A DNA stretch of 64,000 bases, from assembly GCA_023213395.1 (NCBI GenBank), contig CM041465.1, positions 64,611,741 to 64,675,740 on the forward strand, given 5' to 3'. This DNA comes from Cycas panzhihuaensis (Eukaryota > Cycadophyta). A program made the translations under genes and the position numbers. The notes beneath the pieces were generated by a model. That model worked only from the letters and a program-made list of their open reading frames with translations, searched no databases and was not told the DNA's origin. Positions 21,605 to 32,895 of the stretch are shown here, piece after piece (position 1 is the stretch's first letter; the number at the start of each line of letters is the position of its first letter).

Positions 21605-23278
21605 TGTAATACCTAATTACATAATTATCACCACCTACACTCACTTCACATTTATTTATATTATTATATTTGAGGTTGTGACCCATATAGAGATGTGTAC
21701 TACCTCTTAGATTGACCAATGGGGTTCTCTCATTGATGGTGGGATTATACTATAAGTATGTACATTATCATTCATTCTAATTTGAAGTTTGGTCATTCTT
21801 CCATATCTTGTGTTAACTTGTATATACTCCATCTTCCTTGTTCTTTATTATTATATCATTCACTCACCATCATATTTCATTTATTATATGCATAGCATAT
21901 TATTTTTCTAACATGTATCATAGATATTCATACTTATTTTTTTAACACAATATCAAAGCCCAAGGTTTGAATCCTTAAAGACAATATTTGAGAGCATTTA
22001 TACATGTTATTCTTTTAACTTTTTAGAGCCTTGTCATTTTTTTTAAGAAACCTATATTGTGCATGATTAGTGAGTTGTTCTTACTCATTTTCAAGATTTT
22101 TGAAGCTATTTGTTGTTTAATTTTTATGCACATCTTTAAGATTATTTTCATTATCTTTTGAGATGTATTTGGGGTTGTTTTATCACAATTTTTAGTCACT
22201 TTTAAGGGGCTATTTTGATGGTATTATAAGGCTATTTTGAAGCCTATTTTTGGAGTACTGTTGAAACTATTTAAAAACTACTGTAAGCTACTCATAGTGG
22301 ATAATTTATATGCATGTGGCACAAAAATGATATTACATGTAGGTTCTTCATGGTGAAGGCCACAATGAAAAGAAATATTACTTCTTTTATAAAGATTCCA
22401 ATTATTATGTAACTATATTCTTTGCATGTTAGTAGACAGATTATAATAGAAATTATTGATAGTAGTTAAAGGAGTTTCATTTGGTTATCTAGAAGCCAAA
22501 AGTGACTCTACATTTATAAAAGAAAGATTTATAGTAAGCACCCTATTATTTCAAAAAATAAAAAATGTATTTATGGTTTTTAAGATTATGTTTTATGTAT
22601 TTACAAAAAAAAAAAAAAAAAAGTAAGGGGGAATAGGTCACCCATCAACCATAGGTTAAACATGTTATAGTCTTTAACATATCGCTAGCATGGAGTACCA
22701 ACACGAGGATCTGTAGGTCTTATTATAAAAAAGACTATAAGTTGAGGTTCTAACTAACAAATATCATAATTTTAAGAGCTAATTTTTTGTTGAACACTCT
22801 CTACAGAACATTCATCTAGATTAGGTTCATCTTCAAGGATAGAAAGATCACCATTTTCATTGAGAAATAATAGTAGCACCTAATATTATATAATGGGTAG
22901 TTGCATGAGCAATAAGATTATGAAGTGGTAGTAGTCTTATGTCTCCAAATCCAACACTGATTTCAAAGGTACTCCATCATTCCTAACCTTATCTCAATCT
23001 ACAATAGTTCCTATTAAAATGGATTTTCCATCAAAAGCAAAGGCTCCTCTAAAGGAAGAAGTTGTCAAAAAGGTTCTTTATGAAACCTCTAAGCTAGATC
23101 CTAATAACAAAAATAAAGGATAAAGAACATCATTGAGGACAACATAGTCTTATCCTTTATCCACTTATCTAGAGGTAAAGAACAAACTCGTGGATGTGCA
23201 TAACCATCAGAAACTAAGAGATAATCCTATGGAAGATGGCAAGAAAATAGAGGATAAGTTTACTCAGTCCCCCTTAGA
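21605..23278. other. 1.67-kb insert in copia-B gag
   Basis: Copia-B gag is contiguous with copia-G up to 21604 and again from about 23279, while copia-G has only about 120 bp between these points. The left 343 bp (21605-21947) begin TG, end CA and are followed by CAATATCAAAGCCC, a weak initiator-Met PBS, so it may be an LTR. No second copy is visible. A run of 18 As lies at 22605-22622, and an unassigned reading occupies the right third. Confidence 0.5.
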
Positions 23279-23288
23279 GATGTAAGAG
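22893..23288 (+). pseudogene. Unassigned coding-like segment
   Basis: From the ATG at 22893 (MGSCMSNKIMKW) one frame continues to 23288 with five stops (22929, 22932, 23121, 23145, 23286). Between them are a 62-codon and a 46-codon open stretch. It is lysine-rich and hydrophilic (KMDFPSKAKAPLKEEVVKK, KLRDNPMEDGKKIEDKF) and does not resemble gag or pol. MGSC is the form of an N-myristoylation start. It could be a captured host-gene fragment or chance; I do not recognise a family. Confidence 0.3.
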
Positions 23289-23891
23289 TCTACTTTAATT
23301 ATAGTAAACTAAGTCATTTCTTGAGTAGTTATAGAGAATTCAATGTCTACTACCATTGTGGGTAGCTCGTGCAGTATCCCTATCAATGCATGTAGAGGAA
23401 AGCTGAAATCAAGAAAGGGAAATAATCAGTAGGAGATTATAGCAATGAACAAATGGATGAAGATGAAGAAGAGATGGTCTTCATCATTGTACTCACTTCC
23501 AACCTTAAAGACAAAGAAGTATGGTATATCGACTCTAGATCCTTAAGACATATTATGGGGCATGAAGACTAGTTTGAATCACTTAAGCCCTACTCTTCTA
23601 AGGAGTCTATTAAACTAAGGGACAAGTATCCTCTAAATATCAAGGGAATTATGACTATAGTTATTAAGTTAAAAGGTACTATATAGAAAATTAGAAATAT
23701 ACTCTTTGTATCTAGTTTAAGAAAGAACTTTCTTTCTATCTCCTAACTCAAAAAGAAAATGTTTGATGGAGCATGGGGATAAAGAAGAATGATTACAAGG
23801 TCACCATTGTAAACATAATAACAAATTATAAATATTAGAACTATTCACAAATACCTTTGGATCAGAGACCACTTATTTATAGTCAATATGT
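23279..23891 (+). pseudogene. copia-B gag zinc knuckles and protease
   Basis: From 23288 the reading VYFNYSKLSHFLSSYRE lines up with the copia-G knuckle VCYNCGRTGHFASSCR. All three cysteines have become tyrosine. The second knuckle keeps YPYQC. From about 23510, KDKEVWYIDSRSLRHIMG matches the copia protease; the D-S-G site reads D-S-R. Then come LRDKYPLNIKGI and ILFVSSLRKNFLSIS. Decay is heavy after 23780. Confidence 0.75.
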
Positions 23892-24048
23892 TGGGATATA
23901 TGTCACTATCATACTGGCATTTTTAATTCAAAAAATAGCAAAAAATTACATACTTATCAACTTGAAGAACTAGAGTCAGTTATGATAGTCGTATGGAATC
24001 CTTAAGTGATGTGTATACTTAATCAATATGAAATAAGCATTAATCCCA
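23892..24048 (-). repeat. copia-C putative 3' LTR (157 bp)
   Basis: Bounded by inverted TGGGAT (23892-23897) and ATCCCA (24043-24048), and abutting the minus-strand purine tract. No partner copy is visible, so the limits rest on the ends and the tract only. Confidence 0.45.
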
Positions 24049-24065
24049 ATATTCTCCCCCATAAT
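24049..24065 (-). other. copia-C polypurine tract
   Basis: The minus strand reads ATTATGGGGGAGAATAT between the end of RNase H and the LTR. Confidence 0.65.
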
Positions 24066-24099
24066 AGTCATTTCATAGAACCCCAACCTTATCTCTGAA

Positions 24100-25362
24100 T
24101 TTATGGAATTTAAATTTCCCAAGTACCTTTGTAAATATATTTATTGTTAGATCTTCTGTGTTGTAATAAACCAATTCAAATTTACCTACTTGAATAAGTT
24201 CTCGTATGAAGTAATAATGTGATTATCACACTATATTTTAGTAGGACAATCCTATTTCATTTGGAGATCATGAAGTAAGTGATGTAACCAAATCATTTCA
24301 CTTACACTTTCCATTGTTGCCTTATATTTTCCTTCAGTTGTAGATAAGGAAATAGTATTTTTCTTCTTAGTACTCCATGCTATAGAAGTTTAACCCAAAC
24401 TAAAAGTGTATCCAGATGTAGATTTTCTATCTTCAACATCACCTACCTAATTTGAATCTATATACCTAATTAACCTAAAATTTGATAAAGGTTTATAATA
24501 TAACCCATAATCTATAGTATCTTTTAGATACCTTAGAATACGTTTAGCTACTTGCCAATGTGTAGTTTTAGGATCTTGCATAAATCTTGAAACAATAATA
24601 ACTACATGCATAATATCTGATCATATTGATGTTAAATAAATTAAGCTACTAATTAATTGTCTATAAAGTATAGGACTAACTAGACCAAAATCATCAAGTT
24701 TGGATAATTTAACTCTAACTTCTACTAGTGTGGCCAAAGCTTTGTAGTCATTCAACTTGAACTTTTGAAATAAGTCCAAGTTATATTTCCTTTGGGAAAC
24801 AAAGATGCCATCATCATATTGCCATACTTCTAATCTTAGGAAGTAATGCATTAGACCTAAGTCTGTCATTTTGAATTCCTTACACATATCATCCTTGAAC
24901 TTTTGTGATAGATAGGAGTCATTTCCTATGTAGACCAAATCATCAATATAGAGTCCCATAATCAATATAGAGTCTCTCTAAATTTTGATGTATGAGTTTA
25001 GATTCAACTGGATTCTCTTGAATCCTTGATCTTTGAAATATTTATCTATCCTAGAGTACCATGCTCTAAGTGCTTATTTAAATCTATAAAGTGTTTTTTT
25101 AAATTTATATACTTTGTTCTCTTCCCCCTCTTACTTCAAAACCTTTTGGTTATTGAACATATGTTTTTGCTTCAATATAGCCATTAAGAAAAACCCTTTT
25201 GACATCCATTTGGAAAATATTCCAACCTTTTTAGGCTAATAGACTTAGCATCACTTAAACAATCTCTATTCTAGCAATAGGAGTAAATGTTTTATTGTAA
25301 TCAATGCCTTCTTTTTGTGCATGGCTCTTAACAATAAGTCTTGCCTTATGTTTATCAATGGA
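24100..25362 (-). pseudogene. copia-C reverse transcriptase (C-terminal) and RNase H
   Basis: The RT segment 24965-24621 reads GLYIDDLVYIGND (catalytic Y-I-D-D), then FKMTDLGLMHYFLRLEVWQ and YRQLISSLIYL. The RNase H end near 24175-24095 reads TEDLTINIFTKVLGKFKFHKF, the standard copia C-terminus. The upstream part (25380-25000) has ALRAWYSRIDKYF. Stops and frame changes lie throughout 24110-24620 and 25000-25360. Confidence 0.85.
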
Positions 25363-25367
25363 CCCAT

Positions 25368-25664
25368 TGAAAAGAGTGGATCTATCCTTCATCTCTGTGC
25401 ACTAAACACAAAGGAAAACATGGGAGCAAGAGAGACTTGAGATAAAGAAAGTAGCTCTCATAAGATGGGGAGGTAAGAATGAGCCTCTTCCATTAAGCCT
25501 TTACTTTTATATTGAGAGAGGGAGCGTTAGAGTTAGGTGAAATGAAATTATACATAATGTACATGAAAGCATATTTCACTTAAGTGATCTAATTTAAAGT
25601 TCACTTAAGATCCTTTTTAGAAATAATCAACTAATGTAATCACCTTATGACATTAACCCTTTCA
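25368..25664 (-). repeat. copia-D 3' LTR
   Basis: 297 bp, partner of 32593-32890; one length difference near the outer end, the rest mostly transitions. The minus-strand purine tract AAGGGGGAGAT lies at 25665-25675. Confidence 0.93.
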
Positions 25665-26149
25665 ATCTCCCCCTTAATGGTAGAAGGTCATTTCATCCTA
25701 TTTTATTCTATCCTATGAGGTCTTCATTTGAACCTCTTACAAAGAAAACTACTATGACATTTTTTTGGGAAACCCTCATGGGAAAGAAAACCCATAGATT
25801 TTCTAATCTATTAACTTGGCTTAGGCAACTCTTTAAATGAAGCTAGATAGCCAATCAGTATAATAAATTTTGTACTTGAAATCTCCTAAGTCTCCATATA
25901 CCATTTGGTCATCCTTCATGCCTTTTAGGTTTTCATAGGTTCTGATTTTCCAAAATGATACAACCCTTATCCTTTTACACCCATAAGGGGTTTTCATAAA
26001 TAGGATAGAGCAGAGACTTATTGTTGTCCTTCTGTGCCCACAAGGGGTTTTCATAAATGAGACAAAGTATGATGATCCTATTGACATCTCCTTTAATTAG
26101 TTAGAGATGGAGGCCCTAAGGTTGAGTTACTTTTAGAACTATTCAAACA

Positions 26150-27840
26150 TCACCCTCTTCAGTGGTTTGGTGAAGATATTGGCCACTTAATCTACTGTGG
26201 GCTAGTACTCTAGTTGAATTATGCCATCATGAACTAGTTCTCTAATCTTATGGACTTTCATACTTATATATTTGGTACGATCATGAAATATAGAATTTTT
26301 AGCCATTTGGACTATAGATTGATTATCTACATGTAAGCTATTAGAACTTGTTTGGGTGACATTTAATGTATTCAATAATTTTCTAAGCCATATCACCTCC
26401 TTGCTTATCTCAGAAGCAATAATATACTCAGCTTCGATAGTTGAGTTTGTAATTATCTTCTACCATCTAGATCTCTATGATATTGGTGTTGTTCTAAGAA
26501 ATGTTATGTACCCAGATGTAGATCTTCTTGTGTCTTTATATTTAGTAAAGTTTGAGTCTATGTATACATAAAGTTTAAATTCTGCATTAGGTTCATACAA
26601 TAAACCATATTTTCTAGTCATCTTCAAGTACCTTAACACTCGTATTATAGCTTGCCAGTGATTCTACTTAGGATTTGTCATGAATCACGCAAGAATACCT
26701 ATAGAGTGTGCAATATCTAGCCTTGTGTTAGTAGTATAGATGAGACTACCTACAAGTTTCCTATAGAGTGTTGTGTCTACCTCCCTAGTATCATCATCAG
26801 TTAAGAGTTTAATATTAGGTTCCATAGGTGTATCCACTAGTCGAGAACCTTCCAACTAAAACTTTGTCAAAAGATCATTGATATATTTTTCTTAGGAGAG
26901 AAATATTTTGCCATTCTTTTGAGTTACTTCAATTCCTAAGTAATATTTCATCAACCTAAGGTCTAACAATTCAAAAGTTTTAGTAAGGTCCTTCTTCAGT
27001 TGGTTGATTACTTATTTATTATTCCCCATTATTAGCATATCATCCATAAAGATTACGAGGTAAGTGACTTTATTATTTTGGCACTTGATGAATAATATTA
27101 TATCAATATCTTGATAGTCACAGATCTCATATCCAAGTTGCCTCATTCTTTCAGACAACTTCGTAAACCAAGTACGAGGGGCTTTCTTTAGGCTGCACAA
27201 GGACTTTCTGAGCTGGCAAACCTTATGCTCCTGACTAACAATCTTATATCCTTCAAGCTGAGCCATATAAATTTCTTCCTTAAGGTCTCCATTGAGAAAT
27301 TTAGTCTTAACATCAAGTTGGTGGATTTTCCAACCTTGTTGAGCATCTAAGGCTATAAGAGTTCTGATTATAGGCCACTTGGTTGTAGGAGCAAAGATTT
27401 TAGTGTAGTTGATACCTTCCCTTTATGTGAATCCTTTTGCTACCAAATTTGCCTTGTGTTTTTCTAGGGTGCCATCTAATCTATACTTGCTTTTAAACAC
27501 CTATTTATTTTGAACTACCTTTCTTCTAAGTGGTAGATCAACAACCTCCTATGTTATTTTTCTTGGTAAGAGATTGGTACTCTTTGTTCATGGCATTTCT
27601 CCAAGCTACATGCTTTACAACTTCTTGGTATATTAGGGGTTCTTCAGTAAGAACAAGGTGCAGTTTTGTTGGTTCAAGCTCAACGGAAAGTGATTCATGC
27701 ATCCTTGCTCTATAGGTACTTCTAATGCTAATTTTGCCTACCTCATCTGGTCGTATGTCCTTGTGTAGCTGGTAGGCTTTATGAAAACCTTGAGTTAGGA
27801 ATGAGGTTTTCATTTCCACATCCTCTTGACCTTTATGTTG
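26150..27840 (-). pseudogene. copia-D reverse transcriptase and RNase H
   Basis: The 27819-27538 segment is the entry to RT (EEPLIYQEVVKHVAWRNAMN). The 27266-27012 segment holds MAQLEGYKI, CSLKKAPRTWFTKL and the catalytic F-M-D-D-M. RNase H at 26396-26202 reads LHVDNQSIVQMAKNSIFHDR followed by KVHKIRELVHDG. Sequence between the segments is in frame with stops. 25676-26150 is the 3' untranslated part, with no feature beyond a short chance frame. Confidence 0.85.
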
Positions 27841-28079
27841 ATCCTAAAAAGGATCATATGAAATGTTTGGCACGGAGGAAGTTAATGATACTGGAGAAGA
27901 TAGGCAAGCCACTGATGTTGGAGAAGATGATCCTTCTACTATGTCTTTTTCTTTGTCAACTTGGCTGTTCATAAATGATGGTGTTGGATATGTACACATT
28001 GGATGGGAGTCACAACTTATATCCTTTAAGGCTCTATTATCAGATTCCAAGATTTTGAGTAATTATTAAGCACCTCCTC

Positions 28080-29000
28080 CCCTAACTTTTAGAATCTAAA
28101 CATGAAATTTAGTAGCATCATTAAATCAGTATGAAGGCATCTTGGAGTAAAGTTTAAGTAATTGATCTTCAGTCTATGCAAAGATAACATCTCTAGTGAT
28201 GATGATTTTACGCTGTGAAGGTATGCAAACCTTGTACCCCTTTTTGTCCATAGGGTATCCAACAAAGATGCCTTTGACAGCTCTATCTTGGAGCTTGTTT
28301 CTATGTTCCTCCAGAATGTGAGCATAATAAGTAGAGAAAAAAATTTTGAAGTGGGAGATAGAGGGGGTTTATCCATACCATATTTCATGTGGAGAGGGGT
28401 CAAGCTTATAGGGACTAATAGTGTTGATATAATACACAATAGTCTAAATAGCCTCAGCCCAAAGATAGATAGGGACATTCTTATATACTAACATAGCATG
28501 ATCCATGTTCATGATGGTGTTGTTCATGTGCTTGGCCACTCCATTTTGTTGGGGTGTACCTACAATAATGGTCTGATGTTTGATTCCATGTTGATGTAGG
28601 TATGATTTAAACTCATTGGACATATACTCACCACCATTGTTAGTCTTGAGTATTTTCATCTTGAATCTAGATTCATTTTTTATGCAGGCCTTGAAAGCTT
28701 GAAATATAAAAAAAGTTTCATCTTTCTTTACAAGAAAAGCAACCCATACCTTCTTGGTAAAATCATCAATAAAAGTAATATAGTACCACTTCTATTTGAG
28801 AGAAGGGATGGGCATACAACTGCATATATTTCAATGTACAAGCTATAAAGGTTGGCTAGATTTCCACTGACTACGAGGAAAGGGTTATCTATGAGATTTG
28901 GTGATGATATATGATTCACATTTGAAGGGCTTAGAGAAGAGCCTAAGCATACCAAGATGAGTGGCATGTAGTTCTTTTAAATGATCAATTTTGATATGGT
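28080..29000 (-). pseudogene. copia-D integrase, all three catalytic residues changed
   Basis: The minus strand reads from the finger region to TFIDDFTKKVWVAFLVKKDE, ILKTNNGGEYMSNEFKSYLH, TPQQNGVAKHMN and MDHAMLVYKNVPIYLWAEAI. The first catalytic position (near 28825, V-H-stop-N-I-C) has N for D. The second (near 28648, K-T-N-N-G-G) has N for D. The third (near 28535, N-G-V-A-K) has K for E. Each is one G-to-A change. A further frame (28478-28089) is a shifted shadow of the C-terminal part. Confidence 0.85.
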
Positions 29001-29399
29001 CCATACGAGCATTCCATAGGGCTGCTTAGGACAACTTTTGAGGAGTTAGGGTTATGGTAAAAGAAGAGTCATCATCAATATAATTGGATTTAGAGGATGG
29101 TAAGCTAGTTAGGCGAAAAGTTTGCCATCAAGAAAGGTCATAACAATAGCATTTAAAGTAGGGTGAATGACACAGAGAGTTTGATTATTTATAGTTACAC
29201 TCAAATCAAATCCACGAGAGACAAGGCTGGATAGGTAGAGCAGGTTCTACTTCAGAGTATGAATATATAAAACATCAACAATGGTAAAATCTAGAAGGCC
29301 TAGGAGTTTCAGGCAAACAGTTCTAAGTCCTTTGACTAACTGAGATGATTTGTCAGCCATGTGTACAATACTATAAACTTTAGAGTCAAAATCCTAAAG

Positions 29400-30659
29400 A
29401 AACTAGTAATAATAATTCATATGTTGTGTTGCTCTAGTATCCATGATCCAAGATGAAGTATTTGAGGTGGTACTATTTGCAACTCCAAGTGGTAAAGACA
29501 AAAGTGAATAAGCATAACCATAATGAGCCTTGATATACTTAATGGATCTATCAACAATATTTGATGAAGTGGTCCCAATTCTTTGAAGGTGTGCATGAGA
29601 AAATTATGTTCCACCAAAAGCATCTTCAAAATAAGTATTATCAACATTATGTGTACCATGGTACTGTTGATAACTTGGTAGTTTATTGATGGTAATTCTA
29701 TAATTTTTAGTATAATGTCCTTTTTTATTACACCTTTGGCATATAATTATTTGATTTCCAGTCCCATAAGAAGTATTAGGTTGGTTGGATTATCTCTAAT
29801 TATTGGATCTAGGTCAAGGTTGATTATTTTGGCCTTGGCCTTGAGATTATTTTTGTTGGAGTTAAGGACCCTATTGACCAAGAGGATGTTATTCTTGTTG
29901 TCTACCTCTTCCTCTTCCATGAGAATTACCATCTCTGTGAGAGTATTGATCTTAATTTTTGGTATAATAAAGATCTTCTTCCACTTCGAAAGCAGCATCA
30001 ACTAGGTTTAATATAGTGGAAAAGTTGGTATCAAAGGTCTTATTAAATTAAATAAACTTATCAGTAAGAGCCTTAAAGTTTAGGGTCTTCAAAGTGCCAC
30101 TAGATTGAAGACCTCGTAGTAGATTTTTTTAATTTGAGATATGGAGATATGACTGAATTAAGAAAGCCCATGTAATGCATTAAGTTTTAAAATCTTTATC
30201 AATGGCTTACTTGATTGGATGAAGGAGATTGATTATCTCACTTGTGTGTTCTTTCTATATTTTTAACTTGTTCATCTTTAGCACTAAGTGAACAAATTTT
30301 AAGTCTAATTTAGTGTCAAAGTCCTTCTTAAGAACTTTAAGAACTTTTTATGTTATATCATGTACAACTTCATCAATGAGATTATACAGGGAATAATTAG
30401 TAACAAGCGGTATCCCTGCATGGATTTTATCATCATCAAGTTCCCATTGGTGTTTACATACAACTTTAGTGGGAGTAGTTGGAGCACCTCCTCTAGAAGT
30501 AGTTGAAGTAGTTATAGCTACAACAGATGGTGTATGTTACAATTAGTTTCTCTATAAACCTTCATACTTTGCAATATTTTTGACACTAGTGAACTACATA
30601 TCCTAATTTTCTTTATTTTGTAGAATATAGTTTATATTTTGCTTAAATTATAAAGACAT
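29400..30659 (-). pseudogene. copia-D gag and protease start
   Basis: The gag probably begins at the ATG at 30659. A zinc knuckle near 29750-29700 reads CQRCNKKGHYTKNY, with the last cysteine changed to tyrosine. The protease motif near 29455-29420 reads SWIMDTRATQHM, with R for the glycine of D-T-G. The central gag region is full of stops and frame changes, and the asparagine/lysine-rich frame 30001-29747 is a shifted reading. Confidence 0.7.
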
Positions 30660-32578
30660 GGTGTATTTTGAGAAGGGAAGAAATGAATAAGGGACTATAA
30701 AATTAATAGTAATAAATGACCAATCACTATTTATAAATGGGAGATGTAATGAAGTAGTGTAGCAGAAGGAAGAAGAAGTGAGAATGGTTGCTCAAAGATG
30801 AAGAGAGTAACTTAGAGAAAATTCACCAATACTTGTGACAAATATTAATCTAACATAGTAGGAATATGAGAAGTGTTATGATTATGATTACATTATGGAT
30901 CACTTTTAACAAATAAGTAAGTGATCAATATACAAGATTGTAGGCCAATATAGAAGCTAATATCATTAGGTGTACACAACTTGAAACTCAAATGTAAGAT
31001 GTGTAATCAACCCAATAACCTCTAACTTGTGTCCAACATGTAGTTGAGGTTGATGAAGGGATGTCTAAGCTTCTAGTAGAATTAAGTTGGCCTTCACCCA
31101 CAATTATGCTTGGTGATGAAATCCAAGTCACAGCGGAGCCCAGGTACTCCCAATCCTCATCTAGTTCACTAATAAGAAGTTATATACTTCCTCTAAAGAG
31201 TGGTATAGGCATAGCCAAGGCTATGATAGATATTGGATTAGGTATATTTTAGTCTCATATTAAAGTTTTGGTTTTCTTGGTTGGTTATCAGGATGATCCT
31301 TGATTGAGGCATGGGGGTATGATTAACCAAACTTCACTAATATTTCAATTTAGTCCAGTCTCAACTTGAAACCCTCATCTCCTTTATACCACAACATTCT
31401 TGCAACCAAGGTATCTCAACCTTGGTGAGTGTGTGAATAGGCACAAGATGGCAGAAAATAGCATACGTGATGTGTTCCTTTTAGGAAGTGTGAAAAGATT
31501 ATTGAATTACATCAAGCGTACATTTAACTAAAAATAGAATGTTTGCTTGGAGTGTCTTTAGAGTACTTACTTTGAGTGATTTTGGAGTGATGAAATACAA
31601 TGATAATAAGTGAGTGATGACACTAGATATTGCTCTAATCCAGGTGTTTTTTTCTCACTTTTACAATGGGCTTTTAAGCCTTATAAGAAGAAGAAAGAAA
31701 ATTTCTTAACTTCTTTTTTTTAATAAAAAAAAAAAAGTAGTCTTTACTAAATCAGCAATAACTTTCTCCCATGATAATAAAATGGAGTGCCAGTTTTTGT
31801 ATTATAAATCAGACTTAGAGATTCATCTTCAGGAAGTAGAATCAAGTCTAAATGAGTTATGGAAAGTTTTTGGTAGCCCCACAAATTTAGGAGAATATAT
31901 TTTTATAGAATTCTTAATAAAAATAACTGCTATTCACTAAAACATCAATAAATTCCTCATATAATATCAAAATTAGGTATCCATTTTGTGCTATAAAGTA
32001 GACTCAGAGATAATCTTTGATGATTAGAATTAGGTCAATTATAGCTCTGTAAAATATTTTGCAGACCTATGAAGTTTAACAAGCAAATTTTATTTCTACA
32101 GAAATTTTAGCTTGCTAATATCTCATTAACACATGATACCATATGAAATTTCTATCAATTTTTTATCATCATGGTCCTAATATAGGCAAGGTAAGAGCAT
32201 ACAATGATGGATATTTCAAATAGCTTGAAATTCTTTAAAAATATTGGGTAGAAGCTCCCCTTATAATCATTCTTCTAAAAGCTAGAAATTTTTTTATAGC
32301 ATTTCCCCTTGTTAAATGGACAGAAAGAGGGGAAAGAAAAGAAGAATGAGATAGCATGAATTGCCACCAAAGGATTGGAATCCTTGGTCCTTACAACTCC
32401 TTATATTGTGCTTCCAAACCTGTAAAAGAGAAATGGAAATCAAATAATATAAAATATGCTATAATAATAACTTGAAAATATTTCTAAATCCACTTTCATA
32501 GTCTCCTTCACCATATGAATTGTAGGGGAGAAGCGATGACTCCATTGCAAGTGTAAGTAAGGAATATGAAGGAAGAAA
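30660..32578 (-). other. copia-D leader, unusually long, no clear content
   Basis: 1.9 kb separates the gag ATG from the PBS, much more than in copia-G (0.6 kb). A second initiator-Met-like PBS in minus orientation (GCTCTAATCCA on plus, 31632-31642) lies inside it, preceded on the minus strand by AT-rich LTR-like sequence. No coding domain is seen; the plus-strand frame at 31061-31252 is not recognisable. Confidence 0.5.
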
Positions 32579-32590
32579 GTTCTAATACCA
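32579..32590 (-). other. copia-D primer-binding site (initiator tRNA-Met type)
   Basis: The minus strand reads TGGTATTAGAAC, two transitions from the initiator-Met complement, 2 bp inside the 5' LTR. Confidence 0.8.
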
Positions 32591-32592
32591 TA

Positions 32593-32890
32593 TGAAAAGA
32601 GTGGATCTATCCTTCATCTCCATGCACTAAACACAAAAGCAAACATGGGAGTAAGAGAGACTTGAGATAAAGAAAGTAGCTCTCACAAAATGAGGAGGTA
32701 AGAGTGAGCCTCCTCCATTGAGCTTTTACTTTTGTATTAAGAGAGGGAGCATTAGAGTTAGGTAAAATGAAATTACACATAATATACATGAAAGTGTATT
32801 TCACTTAAGTGATCTAATTTAAAGTTCACTTAAGACCCTTTTTAGAAATAATCAACTAATGTAATGACCTTGTGATGTTAACCCTTTTCA
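32593..32890 (-). repeat. copia-D 5' LTR
   Basis: 298 bp, TG...CA, partner of 25368-25664, followed by the target duplication CCCAT. Confidence 0.93.
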
Positions 32891-32895
32891 CCCAT

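Larger units (their letters stand above)
20090..23891 (+). mobile_element. copia-B: Ty1/copia retrotransposon, 5' half, split by an insert
   Basis: LTR-like block (20090-20278), PBS (20281-20292), gag (to 21604), a 1.67-kb insert (21605-23278), then gag zinc-knuckle and protease relics (23279-23891). Gag and protease align with copia-G (57664-59040), so it belongs to the same family. It breaks off in the GAG-pre-integrase region where copia-C begins. Confidence 0.75.
25368..32890 (-). mobile_element. copia-D: complete Ty1/copia retrotransposon, 7523 bp
   Basis: LTRs 25368-25664 and 32593-32890, both TGAAAAGAGTGG...CCCTTTTCA-like, flanked by a perfect target duplication CCCAT (25363-25367 and 32891-32895). 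PBS and PPT lie next to the LTRs. On the minus strand are gag, protease, integrase, RT and RNase H in copia order. The LTRs differ at about 26 of 298 positions by my count. All domains carry stops, so it is dead. Confidence 0.93.

Noticed and set aside
31061-31252. 63-codon plus-strand frame in the copia-D leader
   Set aside because: Not similar to any domain, opposite in strand to the element, and no flanking support.
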